Assembly (NCBI GenBank): GCA_905250075.1
Contig: CAJNOP010000108.1
Span: 248,001 to 312,000, forward strand
Length of the DNA stretch: 64,000 nucleotides
Direction: 5' to 3'
From: Rotaria sp. Silwood1
Taxonomy: Eukaryota > Rotifera > Eurotatoria > Philodinida > Philodinidae
The notes below the pieces were generated by a model, which saw only the letters and a list, made by a program, of their open reading frames with translations, made no database searches and was not told where the DNA came from. Of the stretch, positions 48,663 to 61,294 are shown piece by piece; within the stretch, counting starts at the first letter, position 1; each line of letters starts with the position of its first letter. Both the position numbers and the translations under genes were made by a program.

Positions 48663-51600
48663 TTATTTATATTGAATATTGTCGTTCGTATTTTCATCAA
48701 TATCCAATAGACTAGCTTTCTGTTCAATAGTTCTTGTATCGTTTCCAGTTCCATTGAAATCTGTTTTTGAATTTGGTAATAGAAGAGAAAACATTAATGC
48801 TATAGTTGCAAGAAAAGCACCAAAAAGAAATGGTGGACCAGGTATATCACGGCTGAACATCGATAAATAAATAGATTTTGTATTAGTATTAAACATTGTT
48901 AAATTTGAATTTGGTTTCGTTCCAGATACTGGTACTGTGTAACCTAAATCAACATTAAATAAATAAAAAGTAAATCCAAATAAAGCTGGACCAAGACCAT
49001 TACATAAGCCACGTACACCATTCACCATACCTTGAACAAGACCTAAGTAAAAAGAAAAAAGAACAGAAGGAACAATTTTAAAATTTTAGTAAAAAAATGC
49101 AAAACTGTAAGAAAAATTTATGTTTTACCTTGTTGATTTTCTTTAGCATAAACAGAAACAAATGCACTAATTGATGGATATGTTACTGATGATAAAGCAG
49201 CTAAACCACCAGCAAACCACATTACCCTATAGTAACAATAAACATCATGTATTTCAAAATAAATTTTCTTTATCTCACCAATTGGAAGTAGCAATTCCAA
49301 ATGCTGCTAATTGAACTATTTGAAAAAATAATCCAACCATAATAGTCTCTTTTGCACCAAAATATTTTTGTAAACATGCCAATAGAAGAGTCTAAATTAA
49401 TAAAAATTAATTAATAGATATGGACGATGGAACATTTAGAATCAAGCGGAGTAGACTCGATAATTCTTATCAGATCTCCATCGGGAAATTAATCCTTTAC
49501 CCTCCACAGTGGGTTTTATAAGAGCGACTAATAAAATAATTTAATAAATAGAATATGATTCAGTCTAAGATGCAAATGGTGTGGTCTGATCTTCTAATTA
49601 TTCATATTCTAACGTAGGCTCATTTAATTGGTTCAATGACCGACTGTATGGTAGAAAATGGTCATTGAACGACATACTAAGTTTCGACTTTTTTTTTTCT
49701 TTGATTATATTATTGAATGTGGATTCAAGCAATATCAATCTCATGTTATTGTAGCAATAGAAAAAAAGAAACGAGTAAATCGATAAAAATAAATGTCAAA
49801 AGAATACATGTGTTTTTGACACATCTTATTAAATAAATATCTATCTTGTTTTGAATCTTTGTATAATCTCTGAAGACATAGAATTCGTAATAAATACTAT
49901 TTTAACTTATTATGGGTTGATATTGAGAAAACATATTAATTTGGCTCTTGACTATTCTAAAGTTGCTAAATAATTACTTCATGATCGATTGTATGATTTA
50001 GTGTGAGTAATTCGCCAAGTTATTGTAAAGCTTTCAAAATATATTTAACTCACTAGTGGACTTCTTCGTTGATTTATAGAACACCAAAGTTCGAAAAATT
50101 CAATTTCAACTCTCGAAATTAGATTTTTCGTTTTACTCCACGGAAAAGTAGAATCATAGTGAAGGAGCAACGTTCACAAATAAAAAAAAGAAGTGCATTT
50201 TGAATTTGCTCACTTCGTTGAAAATATGCGTTAGACATGTAAGTTTATCTATTGAAGGCGAAGAACGCTTTCAGCAGTTTTTAATTTATCTAACTCTAGT
50301 TTCCGGTAGAGTTTTTCTTTACTTGTTACAAAGAAGTAGGACCCAAAAAATGAGTTCGAACATACAGTGTAAGCTGAAATTATCTGTTACAAATGATTGG
50401 TCATTTTGACCTGCTTGAAAATATCTCAGACAAGTCAAAAACTATGAGTCATAAGTAGAATTTTATGCCATCTTGGAAAATGGACTTAGAAACATTGTGT
50501 TTATTTTTGTTTGAGACCACTGAAGAAACTTTTTAAAAGTAAAAAAAGCACCAAATAGAATAATGAACCAATAAGCTGTTTGTGGATTTCAATAAGTTCC
50601 TTTTCAAAGATGTCAAAAAATATTCGAGTCGGTTGTTTAATCAAGTGGACAATTCTTCACAAAAATTTTTATTGAACTAAGCTATGGCTTTCATCTAGAG
50701 AAACTAAAGGCCTTTTAGCAAAAGCTCCTTTCTATACAAAATGCCTTTTGATCAAAAAGTCGATTTTTCAAAAATAAAAATATGAGAAAAAAAAACGAAA
50801 ATTCAAGTAAATTGTAAAAATACTTCGATAATACACTTTACAGCTTAGCTTTTTCTCAACAAGTTGATATTTTAATAAAGATGTCAATATTTATTTTTGA
50901 ATTGTAATAATGAAGGTACAAAAGTGTACAGGAAGATTTTCCGTTCGGACTATTTTTTTTGGCCTTTGAAAGCATCATTTGATTAGTCTCAAGAAAATTT
51001 CTAATCCTACATTCGAAAATAACACAAAATTCTGTTCATCAGTCATAACGTTTCAATTCTTGGTAACATTTTCAAACTATTCAAAAATAAACAAACACTT
51101 TGTCTTAAAACTTTCGACTAATCCGTTAGATAAATCAAAAAAGAAAAAGAAAATCGTTATTATTTACTTGAGCAATACATGAAAGAATTCCAATGAATGC
51201 AATAAAATAAGCTACTTCATCTTCTGTAAAGCCAAGCATCTATATAAAAAAAACATACACATATATTCAATGGAAATATTCATAAATAAATACCTACTAA
51301 TCGTAAATAAACAAAAAAACATGAATACTGTCCAGCTTCTAGAAATAAAACAAAACTATAACAATTGATTTCATTTTGCAAAAATTTTTTTTACCAGGAA
51401 GATACGATAAAAGTACAATAAGACAAATAAGATAAATAAAACGATCATGAGTAATATTTCGAAGAGCCTAATTATATAAAAATCATTAATTTTAGAAATA
51501 AAAATAAAATTTTAAAACATACACCAAATGGATCAATTTTATTCCATGACACTTTTTGATTCGTTCGTAATCGTTCTGGTAATGATTCAGGTACACAAAA

Positions 51601-54420
51601 ATAGATAAATAATAAATCTATTATGGTAACTATTATACCTAATAAATAAAAAGAAAAAAAAAAAAATCTTTAATTAAAAATATATATCAAAAGAAAAAAT
51701 GAAAAACAAACTGAGTGCAATAATAAAATTTTCACTATAAAGTCTTGTTAAATGTGCACCAATAGCTGGACTTGTTATTAATGATGCTGCAAATGTTGCT
51801 GTTACCAAACCTATAAGAAATGTCAATAACAATAATAAAAAGAGCATTAAATTTTATGTACCATAAGCAGTGCTTCGAGAACTTTCATCAGTAACATCGG
51901 CAACATATGCATAGACAACACTGAATGTTACAGAAAAAAGACCACTAATACTTATTAATGCAAAATACCACCTAAAATAATATCAATTATTTTCAATAAA
52001 TATATATCTTATATCTAAAAAGTCAACGGAAAAAGTTTACGTAAATATCTCTTAAAGAATTGAATTTATATGATTTTTTTTTAAAAACAATATTATGACA
52101 GATTCTTTAAAGTTTTGTTTTACATGATTTTAAATAAATATCTGTATTTATAGACATTAGAATAAAAATAGTTTTTGTTCCTATCATCTATCATAGTGAA
52201 GGAAAAAAATGCAAGTACAAATTGACATAGAAATGTCAGACGTCGATTCTATTAGAAATGCTTTTACGAAATAAGTATCGTAGTAAGTAGATTATAATCG
52301 GAGAGACCTTTCAAGGTTACAGAAAAGAAAATTGACAAAACCTATTATACTCATGAAAATGTGCTAATATCAAGTGTTTGGATCGTTGCAATAGTCTGCC
52401 GGCTTCATTCCACAAACAACAATAGGCTCAATTATGACTCTTACCTTATAGAGTAGTTAAAAAAAAACTTATCCCTTTGTTTTTCAATATTCTTTCTGCT
52501 GTTTTAGAATTCTATTTTTAGTTGAATTTTTTCTTCAATCGATAAGACTAGAGAAAACTTATTTCATGAAAATACTTGTATTTTGAAAATATTTCAGTGT
52601 AACTAGAGAAAAACTATAAATTCCTTTAATTCACTCGAAATTTTGTGCAGCTATAGACTAACGAGAGAATATTTCCAAGTAATCTGCTCCATATGTCCTC
52701 ATATTTTATCAATATATAGAAAATCAATAGAGCAGTGTGACCTCCAAAAGTTTCCCATTCATGCTTAGATCTGATCGAGATAGCGACTTTTTTAGTAGAT
52801 TCCTCCTACAGAAGTCCAATTTTTGAAAAAAATCATGTGAAAACTTCGATCTGAAACATTGTATACATAAAGGTTTCGATTAGATTATCTCATGTATAAA
52901 GTTTCATCAATGTTTGATATTGTCTTACTAAGATATGAATTTCTCAATATATTCCTCTTTTACACAGCACTAGGAGAAAAGCATAGATATCTTGAAAAAT
53001 CCATATCTCAGCAATACGATGTCCAAAACTGATAAAAGATATGCAAATGAGATAGTCTAATCGAGACCATTATGTATACAAAGTTTCAAATCGAAATTTT
53101 GAAATATAATTTTTTTTTTTTGAAAATTGAACTTTTGCAGGAAGAATTTATTAAAAAGTTCCTATCTTGATCAAAGCTGAGCATAAGTAGGAAGCTTTTA
53201 GAGATTAAGCTACTCTAGAAATCTCCTACATATTGAAAAAAATATGAAAGCGAATGGGGCATATCATTGGGAAACATTCCCTCGTTGTTGTCTATATTCA
53301 CTATAGACAACATTTCGATTTAAAAAGCATTGTTTTGCAAAGTATTTTAATTTTCATATGAGTATTTTAAATTAATGCTAATTACTGCTCCGTACTTCTC
53401 TATTATATCATATCTTGTTTTGGATTATGCAACTAAAACTTATCAATATTATATACATATTGTTACAGTCGTTGAAATGTTTTATCTATACCGTATAATT
53501 GATCATAATTCAACTTAATTCAAGTGATGAAAGAATCGAATTAATAAGATACATCGCATTATGAAAAAAATACGCAATCTTGCAAGTTGTACAGATATTT
53601 TACTAATGAAGAGTAGAATCTTTTCAAAAAAAAAGACACTTTTATTTTGTAGTTTCTGTCTCACTCTATCTATTACAAAAAAAAATCGATTCAAAAAATG
53701 AAAATGTGATGAGCTTAGAAATTACATTTTCTAAAGGGTTAATTCTTTTTGGACCATTCTGTCTAAAAACAAACGATTATATCATTCAAATCGAATATGT
53801 GATATTTACATAAACTTTATCTGGAGGATTTTTGCGACATTCTGCATTTATTTCTATGAACTTACATCGGACTAATTTTCATTAAAGGTATTGGACAACA
53901 TGTGAAGAAAACAGTAAGAAGTAAAAAGAATTTACGTCCCCATACATCTGAATAGGCACCAAGTAATGGAGAACTTAGAAATGTTAATAAACCTCTAAAA
54001 GAAGTGAAAAATCATTAACTAAAATAAAAAGATCTTAAAATTTTCTCTTACTTAATTCCATGAATAACACCATTCATTAAAAAAGTATGAGATGGAAATG
54101 TTTGATTGAGTACCTTGAATAGAAAAAAATACATAAACAATGAAATTTTATGAACAAAAATTATGTCTTACTGAAATGATAGGATTAGTAAGAAGACCCC
54201 AGGCAAAAAATTCAAGAAATATAACAACAAGCCCATGATAAACACTCGGTTTACCACAACCATTAGGCTAAAAATGAAACTCAGTAATTTAAAAAAAACA
54301 AAGAAAAAATATTTAATAAATATATACCTTTATTAGTTGATGTCGTTTATGTTCAAATTTAATACGTTTTGTTTCATCATTATCTGGATTCTGATCGACA
54401 TCGGTGACAGAATCTGTCAT
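48663..54420 (-). CDS. MFSD14A: MFSD14/HIAT1-type major facilitator transporter
   Basis: Complete 13-exon gene, 493 residues (human MFSD14A is 490). Exons: 54420-54328, 54267-54172, 54113-54052, 53994-53866, 51971-51862, 51810-51712, 51638-51523, 51467-51395, 51338-51298, 51239-51168, 49391-49279, 49226-49129, 49042-48663. Family hallmarks: SVYHGLVVIFLEFFAWGLL, DVWGRKFFLLLTVFF (the MFS loop 2-3 motif), VVYAYVADVTDE, FAASLITSPAIGAHL, ESLPERLR, YLPEAGQYS and GVRGLCNGLGPALFGF. About 12 TM helices are expected. The human proteins are orphan solute carriers of endomembranes, and the substrate here is unknown. The A/B paralogue choice is arbitrary. Two introns of 1.8-1.9 kb contain mobile elements. 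Convergent with the CENP-B-type gene and divergent from AIFM1. Confidence 0.95.
50380..51126. mobile_element. Diverged copy of the ACGGGTGATCG TIR element in an intron
   Basis: Within the 1,776-bp MFSD14 intron (49392-51167). aactatgagtcataagtaga...atggacttagaaa (about 50440-50495) parallels the left subterminal block of the element at 18696. aataaacaaacactttgtct...ttcgactaatccgtta (about 51087-51128) parallels its right end (gtgaacaaacagtttgtcc...ttcgatcacccgtta). The right TA target (51127-51128) is kept. The left terminus is badly eroded. Confidence 0.6.
52661..53285. mobile_element. Fold-back element in an MFSD14 intron
   Basis: Lies in the 1,894-bp intron 51972-53865. The left arm starts ACGAGAGAATATTTCC (52661) and the right arm ends GGGAAACATTCCCTCGT (53285). 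Inner segments pair as well: cattgtatacataaaggttt near 52858 against the complement of the block near 53070-53090, and gattagattatctcatgtat against its complement near 53045. Arms are about 250-290 bases and quite diverged. The ends (ACGAGRGAA) resemble those of the element at 30971, so they may be one family. TA on the left; TG in its place on the right. Confidence 0.7.
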
Positions 54421-55352
54421 TGCCGACGATGAAGTACGGCGTAATTGGCTTGATAATGTTATTGTCGCCAGAGATTTGTTCAATCATGTACAATTATATA
54501 AATGAATGACATAACAATAAGCAAACCAACAGAAAATTAACACGTTTATATATATATATATGTAGCAATGTATTAGTATATATAAAACGAAAAAAAATCG
54601 ATAAACATTAAAATAATTTATTCACTTTCATATGAAAGTATACTGTATATAAATATTTTTAAAAAATGAAAAAAAACTTTTTAACTTATGATTAATACTT
54701 TGAATAAAATGATGATAAGTTTAAATAATATATTATTATGAAATTTAGTCACATCGAACGAGAAAAAACTGAATAATATCTGTTTATTTCTAACTTTTGC
54801 TTGTTTTTTATGCGTATTATTTTGAATCTCCTATGATTTTTTTTCTTTTTTAAATAACGAGTACACATACGTCGTCATCCAATACTCAATCAAGCAGATC
54901 AAACAGTTTATAGTTTAAATGTATCATAATAGGCCATGAATATGTAATATGTATATCAATTGATGTGTAGACAGAATGGGATGAGAAAATATGTAAATAG
55001 CTTACGTCAAGCGAGCTTACAAGAGACTCCTTTTATATATGAGTCATTAAAATCTTCTCCTTCATTTCTTACATTCTTATTGGAGAAATAAATTGACCTT
55101 TCATTATATTTTATAGAGAATATTTTAAAATAATATAAAATTAAATTTAATATAATATTTTTATTAATGAATGAGGAAAAAATCATGTCTCTTAATAAAA
55201 TTAATCAAAAGAAGTTCATTTCTTTTTGTTCCTTTTTCTTTTGCTTGTTTTCTAAACGGTTTGACATTCAACCAGTCAGATATTAAAATGAATCATCAAT
55301 ATCAGATCTCTCAGTCCATAATGTTCTATTAATCCACTGTAATCTCTTTAAA
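54421..55352. promoter_or_regulatory. Divergent promoter region between MFSD14 and AIFM1
   Basis: The 932-bp head-to-head interval must hold both promoters and 5' UTRs. It is AT-rich, with (TA)n near 54547-54562. An upstream ATG at 54486 on the minus strand is out of frame with the MFSD14 start. No specific factor sites are claimed. Confidence 0.5.
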
Positions 55353-58300
55353 ATGCAATTCCATTACATAGCTCGTTTAGCTTCAACACAAAATTTTAAT
55401 ACAATTCAACGGACATTATCAAGACAAACATTACCTGGTCTTCGAAAATTAATACGATCTGGTATAGAAAACAAACATTTTCTACAAATTCAAGTTGAAA
55501 AATTCTTTCATTTTAAGATTCTTTACAAACGACAAAACCTCTTTATTCATCATATATATATCGTTATGCATCAACAAATTCATCGAATAATGAACACAAT
55601 CGAAATGAAGAGAAAAAAAATAATATGACAAATTTAATGTATATTGTTGGTGGTTTAACAGGTGTTGTTGCAATTTATTCCATTGTATGTATTTTAATTT
55701 GACTTTTTTTTTTGTTATGAAAAAAATAAATAAAGAATTTTCTTAGTTTACAAACCGAAAAAGTTCAAAAGGAAAAAAACAAGCCGTTGGAGAATATGAT
55801 GAAAAACATGGACAATCTCAAGATTCTAATAATAAAAGTGATGATTCAAATAAAACACTTGTTGAAAAAGTTCATGATTTATCAGAACAAAAATTAATCG
55901 GTTTTCTTCTTAGAAAACAATGTCGTTTATCATTTGTTTTTTTTTTGTCAATATTCTAGCTGAAGAACAAGATCCAGATAAAATAATAGAAATGAATAAA
56001 AATGATCTAACACCAAATATTCCACATTTTGCTCAATATTTAATTATTGGTGGTGGTGCAACAGCTATGAGTGCATTTAAATCTATACGTGCACATGATC
56101 CAACTGCAAAAGTTTGTTTTAATATTTTATTGATTGATGCATTTTCTTTTTTGTTATTATATTTTATTTCGTTAGGTTCTTGTTATTAGTTCAGAAAAAT
56201 ATTTACCATATATGCGTCCTCCATTATCAAAAGATATTTGGTATACTGATGATGATGAACTCATACAGAATCATTCATTTAAACAATGGAATGGAAAAGA
56301 GAAAAGGTTTCTGTTAATATTTTATTTTTGGATTATTAAAATATTAGATTATTTTAGTTTATATTTTAATAATGAAGAATTTTATACAGATGTTAAAACT
56401 CTTAATGATCAAGAAGATGGTGGTGTTGCAGTTGTCCTTGGAAGAAAAGTAGGCATTTTTAAATTAAAAATTTGGTTATTTTTTTTTTGTTTATAATGTA
56501 AATAAAATAGGTTATTAGTCTTGATTTGAAAAATTCTGTGGCAAAATTAGATAATGGTTGGGACATATCATTTGAAAAGTGTTTAATTGCTACAGGTGGC
56601 CAACCAAAAAGCTTAAAAATATTTAAAACAGCATCAAGTTATTTGAAAAGTAAATTGACACTTTATAGAGGAGTAAGTTCAAAGTTTCTCATAACTTTTA
56701 TTTCTTCCTTTCGCATGTTCTATACATGAATAGACTCAATGCTCTTTATCGATAGTTGGTTTTTTTGCTCTTTTTTTTTTCTTCTTTCGTTTTTACACAT
56801 TCTACTCACGCCCCTTTTTTTTATCATTAATGGTCTCCTTCATTTTTTTCTGCAGTACAAATATAACATATAAAAGAGTAGAAGAAAAAGGAAAAAAAAA
56901 CCTATGCATTCATCGATCACTTTGCGAACTTTCATCTATAGAATATAGATAAATATATACAAACGAATAGAAGATGCCGTGCTTTATGTATGTCGATTAC
57001 AAATAGTGTTGCTTGTTCTCTAGTGTTTTTTGTTCTATTTGGCGAGCCACAACAAATAAATCAAAAACTACCCGAAAAATTTAATCATGTTAAATGATGA
57101 AAGATTAAATCGAATTGAATATCGTAGTGAACACGTCTTGGATGATCATACAACAAAATTTTCATCACAAAAACCATTTTTATCCAATACTGAAAATATC
57201 TTTCATAATACATCAACAAATATGAATGTTAGTAATAATATTGTTGAAGATCTTGATTTTTATTTAACTAATAATAATGATCATCATTCTGATAGTAGTC
57301 ATACATCATCACCATTATCTCAGCAACAAAATCTACAATTTTATTTTATATTAAATGCATTACCATCATCAACATTAAGAATAAATGAAGAAACAACCAC
57401 TTATTTAAATCAAGACCAACCATATGAAATAATATTTCAAATCAGAAAAAATAAAACCGAAAATCTTACGAGATCATCATCTATGGATGGTTCATTGCCA
57501 ACAACTTATCGTTCCATATTACGTTTATGTTTTTGGGACAAAATATTACAAAATCAAGAATATGAATTAATGCAAAAATGGTTAAATGAATATCAATCAT
57601 CATCATTATTTGATATTGATATGAATCTGACATATGGAGTTTTATCAATAATACGTTCAAAACAAATACCAAATGCTATTGAAATAGTGTGGGATACATC
57701 GACAACAACCTCATTATTTATACGTTTTAAATGTACATCAACTGATTTTGCACAAAAACGGCATGGTGGAGAAAAAGGTATACCATTACGTATACAAATC
57801 GATACATATGAAAATGATGTTGATGATATAAGACATTTATATTCATGTTGTTGTAAAATTCAATTATTTCGTTTAAAAGGTGCACAAAGAAAAAATAAAG
57901 CAGATAAAATGAGAATTGAAAAATTAAATCTTGATCAACGTCGACAATATCAAACAACACTTGAATATACTATATTACAACAATGTTCAATTTCATCACT
58001 TTATACACTTAATCTTCTTAGTCTTTCTTATCCACCTGATGATTTATTTGATGTTTGTACAACACCAATTGTTCAAGAAAATTTATTAATAAAAAATAAA
58101 GAATGTGATGATTTAGAAAATAACGATCAGAAACTTATTCGAAATAATAGTATTGAAAGTTCATCATCAGTGTTATCGTTATCTTTGTCAAATATAAAAT
58201 ATAATTCTACAGAATTTCATAATATCCAATCAAGAACAGAAACAAAAATTACCATACGATCATCAAGTGAAGAAGTATTAAATTGGTTAAATAATAATAA

Positions 58301-61294
58301 TTTTTCTTCTGTGGTAAATCGTTTTCAACATTATAAAGGTATTGATATTCTTCGATTATCTAAAATTGATATTCATCAAATATGTAATGGTGATGATTCG
58401 ATCAGTATTCGTCTTTACAATCAATTGAATGACACTCTCATTCAACCATTGAAAACTCTTTACATCACATTGACAAATAATGATATATATTCAACTATTT
58501 ATTTACATACATTAACCCGTCGTGAATTACTAGAAAAAACTTTTGAATTAATTCAACAACCACAACAAGAAATATTTAGTATAACACTTGAATTAAATAA
58601 AATTAAAATTCGAGTAGATAACGATAATGTTGTTAAATATTCTTTGCCGAATGAAGGTCGATTTTATTTAAAAACATATCCTTATGAGTTTAATCTTTGT
58701 TTATTAAGTAATTCTATTTAGTTAAATTACTTTTTATTTTCTTTTTCTTTCCTTTTTTCTTATACTTCTTACTAGTCAAAAAACAAAATATATATAGTGA
58801 TACTATTCTATGTTTTTGTTTTTACATAGATCGATGACTTTTTTACATTAAAAAAAATTGTGGATAATGGTGCTGATGTAGCAATTGTTGGCGGAGGTTT
58901 TCTTGGTAGTGAATTGGCATGTGCTTTAGCATATCGATCAAAAGAAAATGGTAAAAATGGAAAACCAAGTGGAAAAGTTATTCAATTAATGCCTGAAGCA
59001 GGTAAAAAAGCAAACAGTTATGATTTAGAGTGGTCAAGTAAAATAGATGACATGGTCAGTATTTGAATTATCAGTATTTTATTAGAAAATGGTCAGTTTA
59101 TTATATTTAATTCGCAGTAAAACAAGATATCTTATACTAATAAAAATCTCATATTGGCTCAGTGAAAAATATAGACTTTATCAAAAGAAATTTTTTTTAT
59201 CCATATAAAATAGGACGTGAATTTGAATGTGAGCTCGAATGGGTTTCCATTTCATCCATACATAAACACCCTCACGGCCATCATGTTTAGCTTCAGTTTC
59301 ATATATAGAAACTTTTTTCACTGTCTGTATCAGAGTTCCGTATGGGATGGGATATTTCTCATACACTTTTCTTCCTATGGGACGTTTCCAAAAGTGTTGC
59401 ATCCTATTGGACGCGATGAAATGCCGTTGTTCTACTCCATGGAGAGCCCTGGTCTGCATGATATAACAGATAAATACTTGCTCTACATACATGAAGAACG
59501 GTGATACTTTGCTTTGATGCATCTGTAATAAACTATTTTCAGTTCCTATAATGTTTTGATCATTCATTTTTCATTGATGCTTCTGATCCATTCATGTTAT
59601 CAAATATTGCTTCATTGACCCAAAATCTTGATCTCGTTTTTTCGCAAGATCTTTCAGTTTCATTTATTTAATCAATTTCTTCTACAACTTCTTCATCTGA
59701 TATACCACTTTCTTATTGAACAACTTGTACCACGCTTATCTTTTTTTTTGCTTGTGGATTCTTAGCTCAAGTCGAAGATCAGGACAAAAGCATAGTACCT
59801 ACATGTATGTCATATATAACATCTGTACTACACGGTGCAGCTCTAGTAAATTTACAGACTTTCAGGATTCCATGTATCAAGTCAGTTATCAGTAAGGTAA
59901 ATTTTTAGGTACTCAGTTATCTTTCTGTCACAAGATCTTAGTTGGGCATCCTGCTTAGAATTATCTCAGTACACAGGTACTTATCAGGTAACTGTTTAGG
60001 CAAGAGTCTCGTTTCTATAGCATTCTATGAAAAAGTTTTCAACGAGTTAGTATATTAAACATTTAGAAATATTTTGTAGTCAAGTGCTAAAAACTCACAA
60101 TGTACCCAAAGATTTCTGTGACATATTTGTAGTAGGATACTCAAATAAAAGAAAAAAAGGAAATCACACTATAATGCATTTCAATTTTTATATTTAATCC
60201 TTAATTTGATTAACTGTTTGTAAGTTTTATTTACTGACCTGATATAATTATTTAACTTACTGATCAAATATTTTGTTCCCAAAAAAAAAAAACATTAATT
60301 TTATATATCTTAATCTGTTTTTTTTTAAATTAGGTAGTATCAGTAAAGTATTACCAGAATATTTAAGTAAATGGGCATCGGAACGTGTTCGAGGAGGTAT
60401 TATTGTTGATATATATATATTTATAATATTTAAAATACTTAGTATTTGATTTGAATAGAAGGTGCAGAAGTACTAACAAATGTTCAACTTGTTGGTACAT
60501 CAGTTCAAGAAGGAAAAGTTAATCTATCATATATTGATCCAAAAGAACCAAAGAAAACAAGTTATGTGACTGCTGATCATGTTGTGGTTGCCGTTGGTAT
60601 TGAACCAAATACAGATTTAGCAAAATCAGCTGATTTAGAAATTGATCCTAATCATGGAGGTTTTCTTGTTAATGCTGAATTACAAGCACGTCATAATGTT
60701 TGGGTTGCTGGTGATGCAGCATCATTTTATGATATTAAATTAGGTCGACGTCGTGTTGAACATTATGATCATGCCATTGTTAGTGGTAAATTAGCCGGAG
60801 AAAATATGGCAGGTGCTCATAAACCTTATTGGCATCAATCAATGTTTTGGTCAGATTTGGGGCCAAATATTGGTTTTGAAGCTATTGGTTTAACTGATTC
60901 AGCATTACAAACTGTTGCTGTTTATGCTAAAGGTAAACCAGATGATGAAATACAAAAAGAAGATAGTGAAGGAAACCGAGAACAACAAGACATACTACCA
61001 ACATCAAACGCTAGTGCATTAAAACATAAAATACCAGAAACAGCAGCAACATCAGCAGACAATAAAGATGATTATAATAAAGGTGTTGTCTTTTATTTAA
61101 AAGAAAACAAAGTTGTTGGTATTGTCCTTTGGAATATTTTTAATCGAATTCCAATTGCACGAAAGGTAGAAATAAATCTATTATATTAATATCTAAAAAT
61201 ATTATTTTTTGTTTTTATATAGATTATCAAAGATCAAGAAGTGATTACTAATTTTCAAGAACTTGCAAAACTTTTTAATATTCATCAAGATTAG
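55353..61294 (+). CDS. AIFM1: Apoptosis-inducing factor, mitochondrial NADH oxidoreductase
   Basis: Complete 11-exon gene, 659 residues (human 613): 55353-55461, 55518-55684, 55747-55900, 55960-56111, 56176-56306, 56358-56448, 56511-56672, 58830-59001, 60334-60396, 60459-61165, 61223-61294. The Arg-rich, acid-free first ~35 residues fit a mitochondrial presequence, and a TM helix (LMYIVGGLTGVVAIYSI, about 75-91) fits the inner-membrane anchor. FAD-binding IIGGGAT (about 172) and YMRPPLSKDIW follow. The NAD-binding VGGGFLGSELACAL and the FAD motif NVWVAGDAASFYDIKLGRRR come next, then KPYWHQSMFWSDLG and the C-terminal domain GIVLWNIFNRIPIARK. AIFM1 supports respiratory-chain assembly through CHCHD4/MIA40 and, when released, DNA breakdown. 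An acidic, Ser-rich insert (about 560-600) is longer than in human. The seventh intron holds a second gene. Confidence 0.96.
57087..58721 (+). CDS. TFCP2/LSF-type transcription factor, intronless, nested in AIFM1
   Basis: A single 544-codon ORF inside AIFM1 intron 7 (56673-58829), same strand. After an Asn/Ser-rich N-terminus, the CP2 DNA-binding domain (about 84-300) shows TYLNQDQPYEIIFQI, FDIDMNLTYGVL, EIVWDT, RHGGEKGIPLRIQIDTYEN, CKIQLFRLKGAQRKNKADK and LEYTILQQCS. A SAM-like oligomerisation domain (about 390-460) with EEVLNWLNNNNFSSVVNRF and IDILRLSKIDIHQIC follows, as in the LSF/TFCP2 branch and not Grainyhead. The first 80 residues are divergent. The lack of introns in an otherwise intron-rich neighbourhood suggests a retrocopy, but the frame is intact. 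No poly(A) tract or target duplication is evident. A host-intron transcript must be avoided or spliced around it. Confidence 0.92.
   Translation: MLNDERLNRIEYRSEHVLDDHTTKFSSQKPFLSNTENIFHNTSTNMNVSNNIVEDLDFYLTNNNDHHSDSSHTSSPLSQQQNLQFYFILNALPSSTLRINEETTTYLNQDQPYEIIFQIRKNKTENLTRSSSMDGSLPTTYRSILRLCFWDKILQNQEYELMQKWLNEYQSSSLFDIDMNLTYGVLSIIRSKQIPNAIEIVWDTSTTTSLFIRFKCTSTDFAQKRHGGEKGIPLRIQIDTYENDVDDIRHLYSCCCKIQLFRLKGAQRKNKADKMRIEKLNLDQRRQYQTTLEYTILQQCSISSLYTLNLLSLSYPPDDLFDVCTTPIVQENLLIKNKECDDLENNDQKLIRNNSIESSSSVLSLSLSNIKYNSTEFHNIQSRTETKITIRSSSEEVLNWLNNNNFSSVVNRFQHYKGIDILRLSKIDIHQICNGDDSISIRLYNQLNDTLIQPLKTLYITLTNNDIYSTIYLHTLTRRELLEKTFELIQQPQQEIFSITLELNKIKIRVDNDNVVKYSLPNEGRFYLKTYPYEFNLCLLSNSI
59002..60333. 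other. Long AIFM1 intron
   Basis: A 1,332-bp intron. It contains a G/T-arm, C/A-arm inverted pair at 59214-59278 (gtgaatttgaatgtgagc / cataaacaccctcac), like others in the window. Overlapping ORFs near 59181-59567 are on both strands and unsupported. Confidence 0.6.

Noticed and set aside
49279..49391. Possible frameshift in an MFSD14 exon
   Set aside because: Re-reading the bases showed an exon of 113 nt that joins both neighbours in frame; no frameshift exists.
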